A model generated the notes under the pieces. It did no database searches. It saw nothing but the letters and a program-made list of their open reading frames with translations, and had not been told where the DNA came from. Positions 1-8,178 of a DNA stretch of 64,000 nucleotides are shown piece after piece (position 1 is the first letter of the stretch; each line of letters opens with the position of its first letter). The DNA is from Baekduia alba. Lineage in GTDB: Bacteria; Actinomycetota; Thermoleophilia; Solirubrobacterales; Solirubrobacteraceae. A program made the position numbers and the translations under genes. The DNA is taken from positions 1,240,001-1,304,000 of the forward strand of contig NZ_CP114013.1 of assembly GCF_028416635.1 (NCBI RefSeq), in the 5' to 3' direction.

Positions 1-1317
1 AAGCACTCCTACGGCCTGGACATGACCGGACTGGCGCAGAAGGGCGGCCCGGTCGTCTCCGACGTCCGGATCGCGCGCGACCCGATCGAGGGCTCCAACA
101 AGGCGGGCGCCGGCGCGGCCGACCTGATCCTCGGGTTCGACGTGCTCGGCGCGGCCAACCCCAACAACCTGCTCGTCGCCGACGCGGCGCGCACGGTGGC
201 GGTCGTCAACACGCACGCGGTGCCGACGGCGGCGATGGTGACCGACACCGGGGTCACGTTCCCCGCCTTGGAGCGCAACGTCGCGGCGATCGGCAAGGCG
301 ACGCGCGCCGGCGAGAACGTCTACGTCGACGCCGAGGCGCTGAGCGAAGCGCTGTTCGGCGACCACATGCCGACCAACACGGTGTTGATCGGCGCCGCCT
401 ACCAGGCGGGCTGCCTGCCGCTGAGCGCCGACGCGCTGGAGCAGGCGATCCGGCTCAACGGCGCGGCGGTCGAGAAGAACCTGGCCGCGTTCGCGTGGGG
501 GCGCGCGGTCGTCGCCGCGCCCGACCTGGTGCGCGGGGTCCTGGAACGCGGCGTCGCGGAGCTGGGCCACCCGCCCGCCGCCGCGACGCCGCAAGAGCTT
601 GACGGCGCGGCGCGCGCGATCGTCGACGCGGCCGGCGCCGAGGGCGAGCTGCGCCGGCTGCTCGAGGTTCGCGTGCCGGAGCTGATCGCCTACGCCGGAG
701 ACGGCGGGGCGCTGGCGACGCGGTACGTCGAGGACGTCGCCGCGGTGGCGAAGGCCGAGGCCGAGCGCGGCGCGCCCGGCGAGTCCGCGATCGCCGAGGC
801 CTACGCGCGCGGCCTGTTCAAGTTGATGGCCTACAAGGACGAGTACGAGGTCGCGCGCCTGCACCTCGACACGGTCGAGCGCGCGAAGGTCTCCGGCGAG
901 TTCGGCCAGAAGGCCAAGGTGTACGTCATGCTCCACCCGCCGCTGCTGCGCGCGCTCGGCATGAAGAACAAGCTCAAGCTGCGTCGCACCGCGGTCCCGA
1001 CGTTCCGGATGCTGCGCGCCATGCGCCGCCTGCGCGGGACCAGGCTCGACCTCTTCGGCCTGCCGCGCGTGCGCCGCGTCGAGCGCGCGCTGCCGGCCGA
1101 GTACCGCGCGCTGGTCGACCGGGCGCTGGAGCGCCTGACGCCCGTGACCCACGCGGCGGTCGCCGAGATCGCCGACCTGCCCGACGTCGTCCGCGGCTAC
1201 GAGGACATCAAGCTCGCCAACGTCGAGCGGTTCCGCACGCGCGCGGCCGAGCTGGAAGAGCGCCTGGCGCACGGCGCGCAGTCCGGCGGCTTCACGCTGC
1301 CGATGGCCCAGGGCTAG
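1..1317 (+). CDS. Indolepyruvate ferredoxin oxidoreductase, C-terminal part (5' end outside window)
   Basis: Only the last 438 residues are in the window; the frame is open from base 1 to a TAG stop. They look like the end of the long fused indolepyruvate:ferredoxin oxidoreductase family (full proteins usually exceed 1,100 residues). The tail of the gamma catalytic domain (first ~190 residues, with NTHAVPTAAMVTD and IGAAYQAGCLPL) is followed by a DUF6537-like carboxy domain (~215-415). The family oxidatively decarboxylates aryl-pyruvates to aryl-acetyl-CoA using thiamine diphosphate and Fe-S clusters, with ferredoxin as acceptor. Those cofactor domains would lie upstream and are not visible, so the substrate is inferred from family only. 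It converges with the gene at 1386-2024 across a hairpin at 1337-1365. Confidence 0.85.
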   Translation, partial: KHSYGLDMTGLAQKGGPVVSDVRIARDPIEGSNKAGAGAADLILGFDVLGAANPNNLLVADAARTVAVVNTHAVPTAAMVTDTGVTFPALERNVAAIGKATRAGENVYVDAEALSEALFGDHMPTNTVLIGAAYQAGCLPLSADALEQAIRLNGAAVEKNLAAFAWGRAVVAAPDLVRGVLERGVAELGHPPAAATPQELDGAARAIVDAAGAEGELRRLLEVRVPELIAYAGDGGALATRYVEDVAAVAKAEAERGAPGESAIAEAYARGLFKLMAYKDEYEVARLHLDTVERAKVSGEFGQKAKVYVMLHPPLLRALGMKNKLKLRRTAVPTFRMLRAMRRLRGTRLDLFGLPRVRRVERALPAEYRALVDRALERLTPVTHAAVAEIADLPDVVRGYEDIKLANVERFRTRAAELEERLAHGAQSGGFTLPMAQG

Positions 1318-1336
1318 GGCTTGGGGCGAGCGTCCA

Positions 1337-1365
1337 GCGACCTCCCCCGAGTCGGGAGAGGTCGC
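1337..1365. terminator. Hairpin between convergent genes
   Basis: GCGACCTC..CCC and GGGAGAGGTCGC form an interrupted stem of about 11 bp around a short loop, between two convergent stop codons (1317 and 1386). There is no long T tract on either side, so it is called a terminator from structure and position. Confidence 0.5.
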
Positions 1366-1385
1366 CGGCGCGCTGTGACGCAGCG

Positions 1386-2024
1386 TCAGTCGTAGAAGGA
1401 CCAGTCGCGACCGTAGTCGCTCTTGGCGAGCTCGAGCTCGAGGTCGGTGATGACCTCGTGCCGCAACGCCGCGTGGAAGGGCACCTCGATCGGCCCGTAC
1501 CACGGTCCGTCGTGACCGGCCTCCTTCAGGAGGGCCACGACAGCCTCGTACGTGAGCCGCCGGGGTTCCTCTTCCAGAACCCGGCGCTGGAACTCCGCTT
1601 CGCGGGCGGCATGGATCTCCGCCCACTCGGCGCGCTCGCGAGCCCAGTGCTCTTGCCGCGCTGCCTCGATCTCCGGCAGCACGGCGCGGGCCTGCTCGAC
1701 GAGCTGGCTGATCTCGACGGCTCGACGAGCGAGCCGGTCGATCCTCAGCTCCTGCAACTCGGCCTTCCAGGAGAGCAGGTCGCCGGTGAACAGCGAGGCT
1801 TCGAGCGCCTCGCCGTCCTGGCGGCCAAACTCGCGGGTCAGCGTGCGACGCAGGTGGCGCCGCATCCCTTCCAGCTCGTCGGCCAGCTCGTCGATCCGGT
1901 AGTCGTGCAGGGACTCCGGTCCCTCGATCGCGCGGGACGCGATCGCGGCACGGATCTCCTGCATGACGAGGTCGACGTGCTGACGACGCTCCTGCCGGGC
2001 GTTGTTTTCGGTCTGACGAGCCAT
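1386..2024 (-). CDS. Conserved-looking hypothetical protein, helical and charged
   Basis: A 212-residue protein of unknown function. The start ATG at 2024 is chosen because AAGGGAG lies 5-6 nt upstream; the frame stays open further upstream but loses coding character. The product is soluble, has no signal peptide or membrane segment, and is rich in E, R, A and L. Long predicted helices cover residues ~5-160, consistent with a coiled coil, and the end is compact and aromatic (YGRDWSFYD). No catalytic motif is recognisable. It stands alone on the minus strand, with 307 non-coding bases upstream that contain a palindromic operator-like site (2244-2264), so it may be separately regulated. Confidence 0.7.
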   Translation of the reverse strand: MARQTENNARQERRQHVDLVMQEIRAAIASRAIEGPESLHDYRIDELADELEGMRRHLRRTLTREFGRQDGEALEASLFTGDLLSWKAELQELRIDRLARRAVEISQLVEQARAVLPEIEAARQEHWARERAEWAEIHAAREAEFQRRVLEEEPRRLTYEAVVALLKEAGHDGPWYGPIEVPFHAALRHEVITDLELELAKSDYGRDWSFYD

Positions 2025-2331
2025 CCCTGGCTCCCTTCTCCCAAGGCACTGGGCCTTGAGGCGTCTAACACGACCCCGGACGGGGGCGTGCGCGGACTCC
2101 ATTCCCTGCGTCACCATCGCTCTGTCACCGGGGCGACCCGCTTGCCTGTCGGTCCCCAGACACCCATCTGACCTCTCGGGCGGACCCGATCGGTGTGACC
2201 TGCCGGAGGCAGGCGAGGGCGAGCCCATGGTGGTGTCGTTGGAATGAACGCGTTCATATGAACGTGGTGAGAGGTCGTTGACGATCGTGCAAGCCGGACC
2301 GCTGCGCAACGCGAGTCCGTGATCGGCCCGT
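2025..2331. other. Intergenic region, no gene seen
   Basis: 307 bases between two minus-strand genes. No frame with convincing codon use and no RNA gene was seen. The one clear structure is the palindrome ATGAACGCGTTCAT at 2244-2257 followed by another ATGAACG at 2258-2264. Confidence 0.6.
2244..2264. promoter_or_regulatory. Palindromic operator-like site
   Basis: ATGAACGCGTTCAT (2244-2257) is a perfect 14-bp palindrome, immediately followed by a third half-site ATGAACG. It is AT-richer than its surroundings and lies upstream of the minus-strand hypothetical gene at 1386-2024. The spacing resembles TetR-type operators, but no TetR gene lies nearby. Confidence 0.5.
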
Positions 2332-3399
2332 TCACGAACCCCGACACGGGGCGTCGTCGAGCTCGCGCGGGCGCTGGTGGTGGAGCGCGGCGACGTCGAG
2401 GTCGTCGAGCAGGCCGATCGCGACCGGGTCGGCGGCGTCGTCAGCGATGAGCACGGCGCCGCCGGGCCAATAGGGGTGGGGCGGGCCGCCGCGGTGCAGG
2501 ACGAGCGGCTCGTAGACCCAGGAGCCGGTGTTGGCGACGCGCGGGCGGCCGCCGGGGCCGGCCCAGAGCGCGGGCTGGTCGCCTGCGCGGGGGCCGCTGC
2601 GGTGGACGTGGCCGAAGATGACCCAGTCGGGGTCGACGCCGACGCGGGCCGTCGCGTGGGCCAGCGCCGGGATCGAGGCGCGCTGCATCTGGCGGCCGAG
2701 CAGAAGGCGGATCAGCGGCGCGATGCGGTGCGGCTGCAGCTTGCGCGGGCTCGGCATGGTCGCGGCGCGCAGCAGCTCGGCGACGTCCTCCAGCAGGGTG
2801 GCCAGCGGCCGCGGCAGCGCGCGCACGAGCCGCGACTCCGCGCCGGTGCGCGGCCGGCGCGCGTGCTCGTAGGCGACCGGGCCGACGACCCGCGGCGGCG
2901 TCGTGTGGACGTGCGCGCGGCGCAGGCCCCACGCCGACTCGGGCAGCAGGTGGTGGTCGAGGTAATGGCCATGGGTCGCCCAGATCCGCGGGGTCAGCCA
3001 GACGCCGGGCGTGCGGACCTCGACCGGTGCGGGCGCCAACCACCCGCAGACCTCGGCCAGCAGCGCGGTCGCGTCGTTGGGAACGAGCGCGTCCGGCGCC
3101 AGCGTCGGGCCCTGGGCTCGCGCCCACGAGCGCGCCAGCGCGCCGTCGTGGTTGCCCGGGACCAGCACGATCGGCCGCTCCGGGCCCATCCGCCGGCCCA
3201 GCGCCCGCAGCACGGGCTCGGCGACGGCCAGCGCCTGCTTCGGCTTGCCTTCGGCCAGCTCGACCGCGTCGCCGAGCAGCACGAGCCGGTCGACCTCGTC
3301 GAGCTTGCCCAACAGGATCGCGAGCGCCTCGGGATGGCGCAGCACGTCGCGGCCCAGCCGGCTGCCGAGGTGCAGGTCGGAGATGACGAGGGTCTTCAA
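2332..3399 (-). CDS. Calcineurin-like metallophosphoesterase
   Basis: A 355-residue cytosolic protein with the metallophosphoesterase ligand blocks in order: D8-x-H10 (SDLHLGS), GD at 43-44, GNHD at 82-85, HGH at 143-145 and GHVH at 263-266. These residues bind the dinuclear metal centre that hydrolyses phosphoesters. The N-terminus resembles UDP-2,3-diacylglucosamine hydrolase (LpxH-like) members, but lipid A synthesis is not expected in an actinobacterium, so the substrate is unknown. The start is TTG, 3 nt after the stop of the glycoside hydrolase gene, with a poor ribosome-binding site, so translation is probably coupled. It is the last gene of the minus-strand run beginning with the efflux pump at 9624. 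Confidence 0.85.
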   Translation of the reverse strand: MKTLVISDLHLGSRLGRDVLRHPEALAILLGKLDEVDRLVLLGDAVELAEGKPKQALAVAEPVLRALGRRMGPERPIVLVPGNHDGALARSWARAQGPTLAPDALVPNDATALLAEVCGWLAPAPVEVRTPGVWLTPRIWATHGHYLDHHLLPESAWGLRRAHVHTTPPRVVGPVAYEHARRPRTGAESRLVRALPRPLATLLEDVAELLRAATMPSPRKLQPHRIAPLIRLLLGRQMQRASIPALAHATARVGVDPDWVIFGHVHRSGPRAGDQPALWAGPGGRPRVANTGSWVYEPLVLHRGGPPHPYWPGGAVLIADDAADPVAIGLLDDLDVAALHHQRPRELDDAPCRGS

Positions 3400-3402
3400 G
3401 GG

Positions 3403-4599
3403 TCAGCCCAATGTAGGCGGCGGCGCGGGGTCGAGCAGCTCCCACAGCAGCGTCGACCAGCCGAACGCGTGCGCGCCCATGCCGTAGCCCAGGCGGGCCT
3501 CGTAGTACTCGCGGAAGCCCTCGCGGGCGACGACGGCGTGCAGGCGGGCGGCCAGCGCGTCGGCCTCGGGGTCCAGGCCGAGGCGGCGCAGGCCGAGCGA
3601 GACCAGCCAGGCGCTGTTGACCCACGACGGGCCGCGCCAGTGGCGGTGCCGGCCCCACCAGGTCTCCTGCGCGGTGTAGGTCGGATCGTCGAGCGACACC
3701 GCCGGCAGCGGGATGCCGCCGGCGAAGCCGGGCGAGCGCAGGACCTCGGCGACCAGCCGCTGCGCGATCGCGTCGGGCAGGTCGGGGAGCGCGAGCGGTG
3801 CGAGCGTGTCCCACGTGAGCGGCCGTGCCGCCGGCGGCGTGGGGTCGGCGGCGTTGCGCACGTCGTCGGCGAAGCGCCCGCGGCGCTCGTCCCACAGGCG
3901 CGCGACCAGCGCCGGCGTCGGCGACGGCCGCCCCAGCGCCTGCTCGCTCAGCGACCAGGCGACGTTCGTCAGCACCTCGCACACCACGGGGTGGCCGGCC
4001 GCGGCGATCCGGCGCGCGTCGAAGCCGAGCCGCCGGTTGCGCGCGATCAACACGGGGAACAACGGCCGGCCCTGGCCGAGCCGGCCCCAGACGTGGTCGA
4101 ACTTCGGCGACGCGTCCAGCCCGGACTCGTCGCTCTGGATCAGCCACAGCAGCCCGTCGTCCTCGAGCGCGCGGTGCTCGCGCAGCCACGCGTGGTGGGC
4201 CAGGATGCGCGGCTCCTCGATCGGCGCCGACCCCGCCGCCCACGCCCAGGCCCACGCGAGCAGCGGCGGTTGGATCGTCCGCGTCATCAGGTCCTCGCGC
4301 GACGCGATGTTGTAGCGGATCGCCCGCTGGGCGTCGAGCGGGCGGCCCCAGAGGATCGTGTGGCCGATGAAGCCGTCGGGGTCGGCGGCGGTCACCAGCG
4401 TCCGCAGCTCGGCGCGCGCGCCGGCCGGGTCGAAGCGCCGGCGCACGATCGCGTGGAAGCACGAGTCCCAGTACCACTGCCACGGATAGGAGCGCGGGCT
4501 CGGGACCGAGAACGCGTAGCGCCGTCCGCGGTACTCGCCCTCGCGCCAGTTGCCGTCCAGGAGGGCCCGCGCGGCGACGCCGACGTCGAACGTCGTCAG
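3403..4599 (-). CDS. MGH1-like glycoside hydrolase (mannosylglycerate-hydrolase type)
   Basis: About 398 residues forming an (alpha/alpha)6 barrel like the MGH1/GH63-type hydrolases. Visible family blocks are ARALLDGNWREG and YPWQWYWDSCFHAI near the N-terminus, WRGPSWVNSAWL at ~320, and GFREYYEARLGYGMGAHAFG near the C-terminus; the Asp of WDS and a Glu of EYYE are candidate catalytic acids. The family cleaves mannosylglycerate, glucosylglycerate or related alpha-glycosides. The first ATG/GTG/TTG in frame (4446) would remove the conserved WDS block, so translation must begin upstream. CTG at 4597-4599, overlapping the metalloprotease TGA, is the only reasonable candidate and implies translational coupling. 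Substrate is inferred. Confidence 0.75.
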   Translation of the reverse strand: MTTFDVGVAARALLDGNWREGEYRGRRYAFSVPSPRSYPWQWYWDSCFHAIVRRRFDPAGARAELRTLVTAADPDGFIGHTILWGRPLDAQRAIRYNIASREDLMTRTIQPPLLAWAWAWAAGSAPIEEPRILAHHAWLREHRALEDDGLLWLIQSDESGLDASPKFDHVWGRLGQGRPLFPVLIARNRRLGFDARRIAAAGHPVVCEVLTNVAWSLSEQALGRPSPTPALVARLWDERRGRFADDVRNAADPTPPAARPLTWDTLAPLALPDLPDAIAQRLVAEVLRSPGFAGGIPLPAVSLDDPTYTAQETWWGRHRHWRGPSWVNSAWLVSLGLRRLGLDPEADALAARLHAVVAREGFREYYEARLGYGMGAHAFGWSTLLWELLDPAPPPTLG

Positions 4600-7500
4600 T
4601 GCTGCTGCGCGGGCTTCTTGTAGGGCTTGATCGTCAGCGTCGCGGTGAACGGCGTGACCCCGATCCGGATGGTGGCCTTGACCTTGACGCTGTGCGCCTT
4701 GCTCTTGCGCAGCGCCGTCAACAGCTTCTTGGTGGCCTTGATCGTGATCTTGACGCGTCCGTTGGACGGCACCGTGAAGGACGTGGTCCCGGCGCTGCTC
4801 TTGCTGACCAGGGCCTTGATGATGCCCTTGGCCTTGGCCGGCGTCGCGCGGAAGGTCAGCGTGTAGCGCCCCTTCTTGTCCAGCCGCACGGAACGGGTCA
4901 GGCTCTTCATGGTGGCCTTGGGCACCTTGAAGAGCGGGGTGGCGTTCCCGGCGCCGCCGGTGCCGCCCGTCCCGCCGCCACCGGAGCCCGGGTCGGTCCC
5001 GCCGCCGCCGCTGCTGCCGCCGTCGCCGCCGCCCGCGTCACCGCCGTCGCGCGGCGTGCCCGGGCCCGGCTGGCTGCCGGCGACGAACGTGCGGTCGGCG
5101 CCGGTGGCCACGACCGCGCCGTTGCGCAGCGCGACCGCGCGCACGTGGTAGGTCGTGCCGGCGGCCAGGCCGCCGGTGGCCACGGTGAAGTCCTGCAGGC
5201 CGCCGCCGGCCGTCAGCGTGGTCGCGGGGGAGCGGGCGCCGTAGGTCGTGGTCGTGCCGAGCTCGAACGCGGCGGTCGTCCCGGCCACCGTGCCCGGGTC
5301 GATCCGGGCGTGGAAGGTCGCGGCGTCGTCGATCAGGCCCGTCGGCGCGTCGGTGACCGCGCACGTCGGGTCCGCGGTCTGCAGCGACCACGACGTCAGC
5401 TTGCCCTCGTCGCCCTGGCCGGAGTCGGTGATGCGCAGCGTCCAGGTGCCGGCGCGGTCCTCGCCGGCGAAGCGCGCCAGCGGCTGGTTGGGCTTCCACG
5501 CGCCGCTGACGGTCGTCGTCGTGGTCACCAGCTCCTGGATCGGGTTCGGCGCGCTGTCGTCGAAGATCAGCGGCGCGGCGGCCACGAGGTGGCCGGGCGA
5601 GTAGAAGTGCTGGGTGTCGATGCCCGGCCGCTCCATCAGGTCGACGGTCGTCCCGGACGGCGAGGTCAGCCACGCGTGCAGGTCCCCGATCCAGTTCTGC
5701 GTCGCGGCGAGCGTGACGCGCAGCGCGCCGACGCGGCGGTGCGCCGGGACCTCGAGCGTCGAGGCCAGGCCGGCGGCCGGGGCGTTGTCGGTGATCGTCG
5801 CCGCCGGTGCGTAGGTGCGGGCGAACGCGCCCGACGTCCCGCTGCCGACGGGCAGGCTGATCGGGAAGCTCTGCGTGCCCTGGTCGGAGGCGATCGTGAG
5901 CGTCGTCGCGGCGACCGCGCCGCAGCCCAGGGTGGCCGCGACGCGCAGGCTGAACGGCGCGCTGGCCTGCGCGTGGCCGGCGATCGTGCCGAGGTCGGCG
6001 CTGCCCTGCCCGATGGTGACGCCGCCCGACGCGGCGGCCAGCGTCGCGCGCACGTGCGTCAGCGGCGCGTCGCCCGGGTTGGTGATCGGGATCGTGAGCG
6101 GCGTGTCCTGCTCCAGCTGCGCGGCGGCGGTGCTCGGCGCCCCGGGCGCGGCGACCGGCGGGGTGTCGAAGGCCTCGGTGACGTGCGTGGAGTTGGCCGA
6201 CGTCGCGCTCGCGCTGAAGCCCATGCCGCGCTGGGCGAACACGTCCCAGATGTCGGCGCGGTGCGTGCCGCCGGCGATCGTGTCGGCCGCCAGGATCTCG
6301 TCGCGCATCTCCAGGAAGTCCGGCTGCTTGGGGGAGAGGCGCAGCGCGCTGGTGATGAGGTCGCGCGCCGTGTAGGCGCCGATCCGCTCGCGCAGGTCCC
6401 ACAGCGTCTCGGCCCAGATCTCGCCGTCGGCGTGGACCTCGAAGAGCGGGTGGTCGGAGTTGTAGGCGTCGATCCGGCCCATGTCGCCGTAGGTGAAGCC
6501 GCCGGGGCCCGCGAGCGGCGTGCCGGGGCAGTGCGGGCCGGTGTCCTGCACGTGGCAGTCGACCGCGTTGAAGCGGATCCCGGTCTGGTCGTCGTTCGTG
6601 GCGTAGGCGCCGATCAGCTCGTCGCCGGGGGTGGCCGGGTCGTCGACGAGCTGGCCCTCGTCGGTGAGGTAGTCCAGGGCGTACCAGTCGCTCCAGCCCT
6701 CGCCCATCGCCTGCGACTGGCGCGCGACCAGGCCGTCGGCCTTGCCGTCGCCGCCGACCAGGCGGCTCGTGAGCCCGTGCGCGTACTCGTGGTAGACGAC
6801 GGTCGCGTCGTCGCCGCCGTTGACCGCCGGGTAGGGCGTGGTGAACAGGTACATCTGCATGACCGGCGACTGGCCGTCGGGCTTGGTGGTCATGTTGGCG
6901 TTGTTGACGCCCGAGTAGTCGTCGGTCTCGGCCTTGAGCGGGTCGTCGTCCTGGAACGCGTCCGACGCGGGCGTGAACTCGATCGGCGCCTGGGCGAGCC
7001 AGTCGTGGAACTTGTTCGTGTAGTAGAAGACCTGCGTCGTGACCGGGCTGACGTTGGCGGCGGCGGTGCTCGGCGAGGCGCCGTCCCACGTGCAGACGCC
7101 GCCGAAGTGCGTCGGGCAGGTCCGGCCGGTGGCCGGCGCCACGCCCGTCGTCGTGAAGCTGAAGTTGCTGCCGCCGCTGGTCGCGATCTCGGCGTCGCCG
7201 CCGATCCCGTCCGGCGCGACGCGGTCCGGGTAGGCGTGGACGTTGGGCCCCGCCAGCCCGCTGACCGGCGTGCTCAGCCACGGCCCGATGGTGCGCGTCG
7301 CGAGCGTCCCGTCGCCCGGATGCTGCTCGAGGACCTTGGCGTTGGCGGTGACGAAGTCCGTCAGCGAGTGGCGCGTGAGGACCGCGCCGCTGGCGGCGTC
7401 GACGAGCAGCTCGTACACGTACGGCGCCGCGCCCGCGACCGTGAGCTCCCAGGCGAGGTGGTCGCCGTCGGGGTCGGCGAGGGTGACCAGCGACGCTTGG

Positions 7501-8168
7501 TCGCCGTTGGCGAAGGTGGTGGTCTGGGCGGCGTCGGCTCCGACGGTGCCGGGGTCGCCGTCGACCGCGACGCCGAGGTCGCGCTGGGCGGCGCCGCGGG
7601 CGGCGGCCGGGCCGAGCGGCGGCGCGGTGCTCGGCGCGTCGAGGTCGTGGACCGGCGCGCCGGCGGTGTTGACCAGGCGCCCGTCGGCCGTGACGTTCGC
7701 GGTCAGCGCCGAGTCGTAGGCGGGGATGCCGTCGTCGACCTGGCGGAAGGCGAGGTGGGTGACGCCGTCGCCGGTCGTCGAGCGCTGGGCGAGCCGCAGC
7801 GACGCGAGGTCCTGGTCGTCGAGGCCGTAGGCGCCGGCGTGGTCGCGGACGTAGCCGAGCGCGACCGCGGCCGGGTCGGCGCCGCTGGGCCCCGTCAGGA
7901 AGCCGTCGGCGCGGCCGACGTTGCGCACGCCGCCGGTGATCGCGTCGGTCGCGACCGTGCCCTGGGCGCCCAGCTTCTTGGCCAGCGCGGCGCGCGCGTC
8001 CGCGGTCGCCGGGGGCACCACGGCGACGTCTCCCGCGCGCGCGTCGAAGTCCGGCCGGCCCTCCGTGGAGGGCGGCGCGACGGCCTGCGCAGGCGTGCCG
8101 GCGAGGGCGATCAGCGCACTGCTGAGCGCACACGTGGCGAGCACCTCCCGGATCGGCCATCTCCGCAC
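4596..8168 (-). CDS. Secreted fungalysin-like (M36) zinc metalloprotease with P domain
   Basis: A 1,190-residue secreted protein. Residues 1-29 are a signal peptide ending at AQA. An FTP-type propeptide follows (~40-280), then an M36 catalytic domain with zinc motif HEYAH at ~460-464 and the third-ligand Glu in GEGWSDWYALDY at ~490. A proprotein-convertase-like P domain lies at ~800-915, a fibronectin-like segment at ~920-1000, and a Gly/Ser-rich linker at ~1010-1060. The end is a Lys/Arg-rich beta domain (~1065-1190) that may attach to the envelope. It probably degrades proteins outside the cell. The start GTG at 8168 has GGAGG 5-6 nt upstream and follows the MFS stop by 10 nt. Confidence 0.88.
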   Translation of the reverse strand: MRRWPIREVLATCALSSALIALAGTPAQAVAPPSTEGRPDFDARAGDVAVVPPATADARAALAKKLGAQGTVATDAITGGVRNVGRADGFLTGPSGADPAAVALGYVRDHAGAYGLDDQDLASLRLAQRSTTGDGVTHLAFRQVDDGIPAYDSALTANVTADGRLVNTAGAPVHDLDAPSTAPPLGPAAARGAAQRDLGVAVDGDPGTVGADAAQTTTFANGDQASLVTLADPDGDHLAWELTVAGAAPYVYELLVDAASGAVLTRHSLTDFVTANAKVLEQHPGDGTLATRTIGPWLSTPVSGLAGPNVHAYPDRVAPDGIGGDAEIATSGGSNFSFTTTGVAPATGRTCPTHFGGVCTWDGASPSTAAANVSPVTTQVFYYTNKFHDWLAQAPIEFTPASDAFQDDDPLKAETDDYSGVNNANMTTKPDGQSPVMQMYLFTTPYPAVNGGDDATVVYHEYAHGLTSRLVGGDGKADGLVARQSQAMGEGWSDWYALDYLTDEGQLVDDPATPGDELIGAYATNDDQTGIRFNAVDCHVQDTGPHCPGTPLAGPGGFTYGDMGRIDAYNSDHPLFEVHADGEIWAETLWDLRERIGAYTARDLITSALRLSPKQPDFLEMRDEILAADTIAGGTHRADIWDVFAQRGMGFSASATSANSTHVTEAFDTPPVAAPGAPSTAAAQLEQDTPLTIPITNPGDAPLTHVRATLAAASGGVTIGQGSADLGTIAGHAQASAPFSLRVAATLGCGAVAATTLTIASDQGTQSFPISLPVGSGTSGAFARTYAPAATITDNAPAAGLASTLEVPAHRRVGALRVTLAATQNWIGDLHAWLTSPSGTTVDLMERPGIDTQHFYSPGHLVAAAPLIFDDSAPNPIQELVTTTTTVSGAWKPNQPLARFAGEDRAGTWTLRITDSGQGDEGKLTSWSLQTADPTCAVTDAPTGLIDDAATFHARIDPGTVAGTTAAFELGTTTTYGARSPATTLTAGGGLQDFTVATGGLAAGTTYHVRAVALRNGAVVATGADRTFVAGSQPGPGTPRDGGDAGGGDGGSSGGGGTDPGSGGGGTGGTGGAGNATPLFKVPKATMKSLTRSVRLDKKGRYTLTFRATPAKAKGIIKALVSKSSAGTTSFTVPSNGRVKITIKATKKLLTALRKSKAHSVKVKATIRIGVTPFTATLTIKPYKKPAQQH

Positions 8169-8178
8169 GTCCTCCGTT

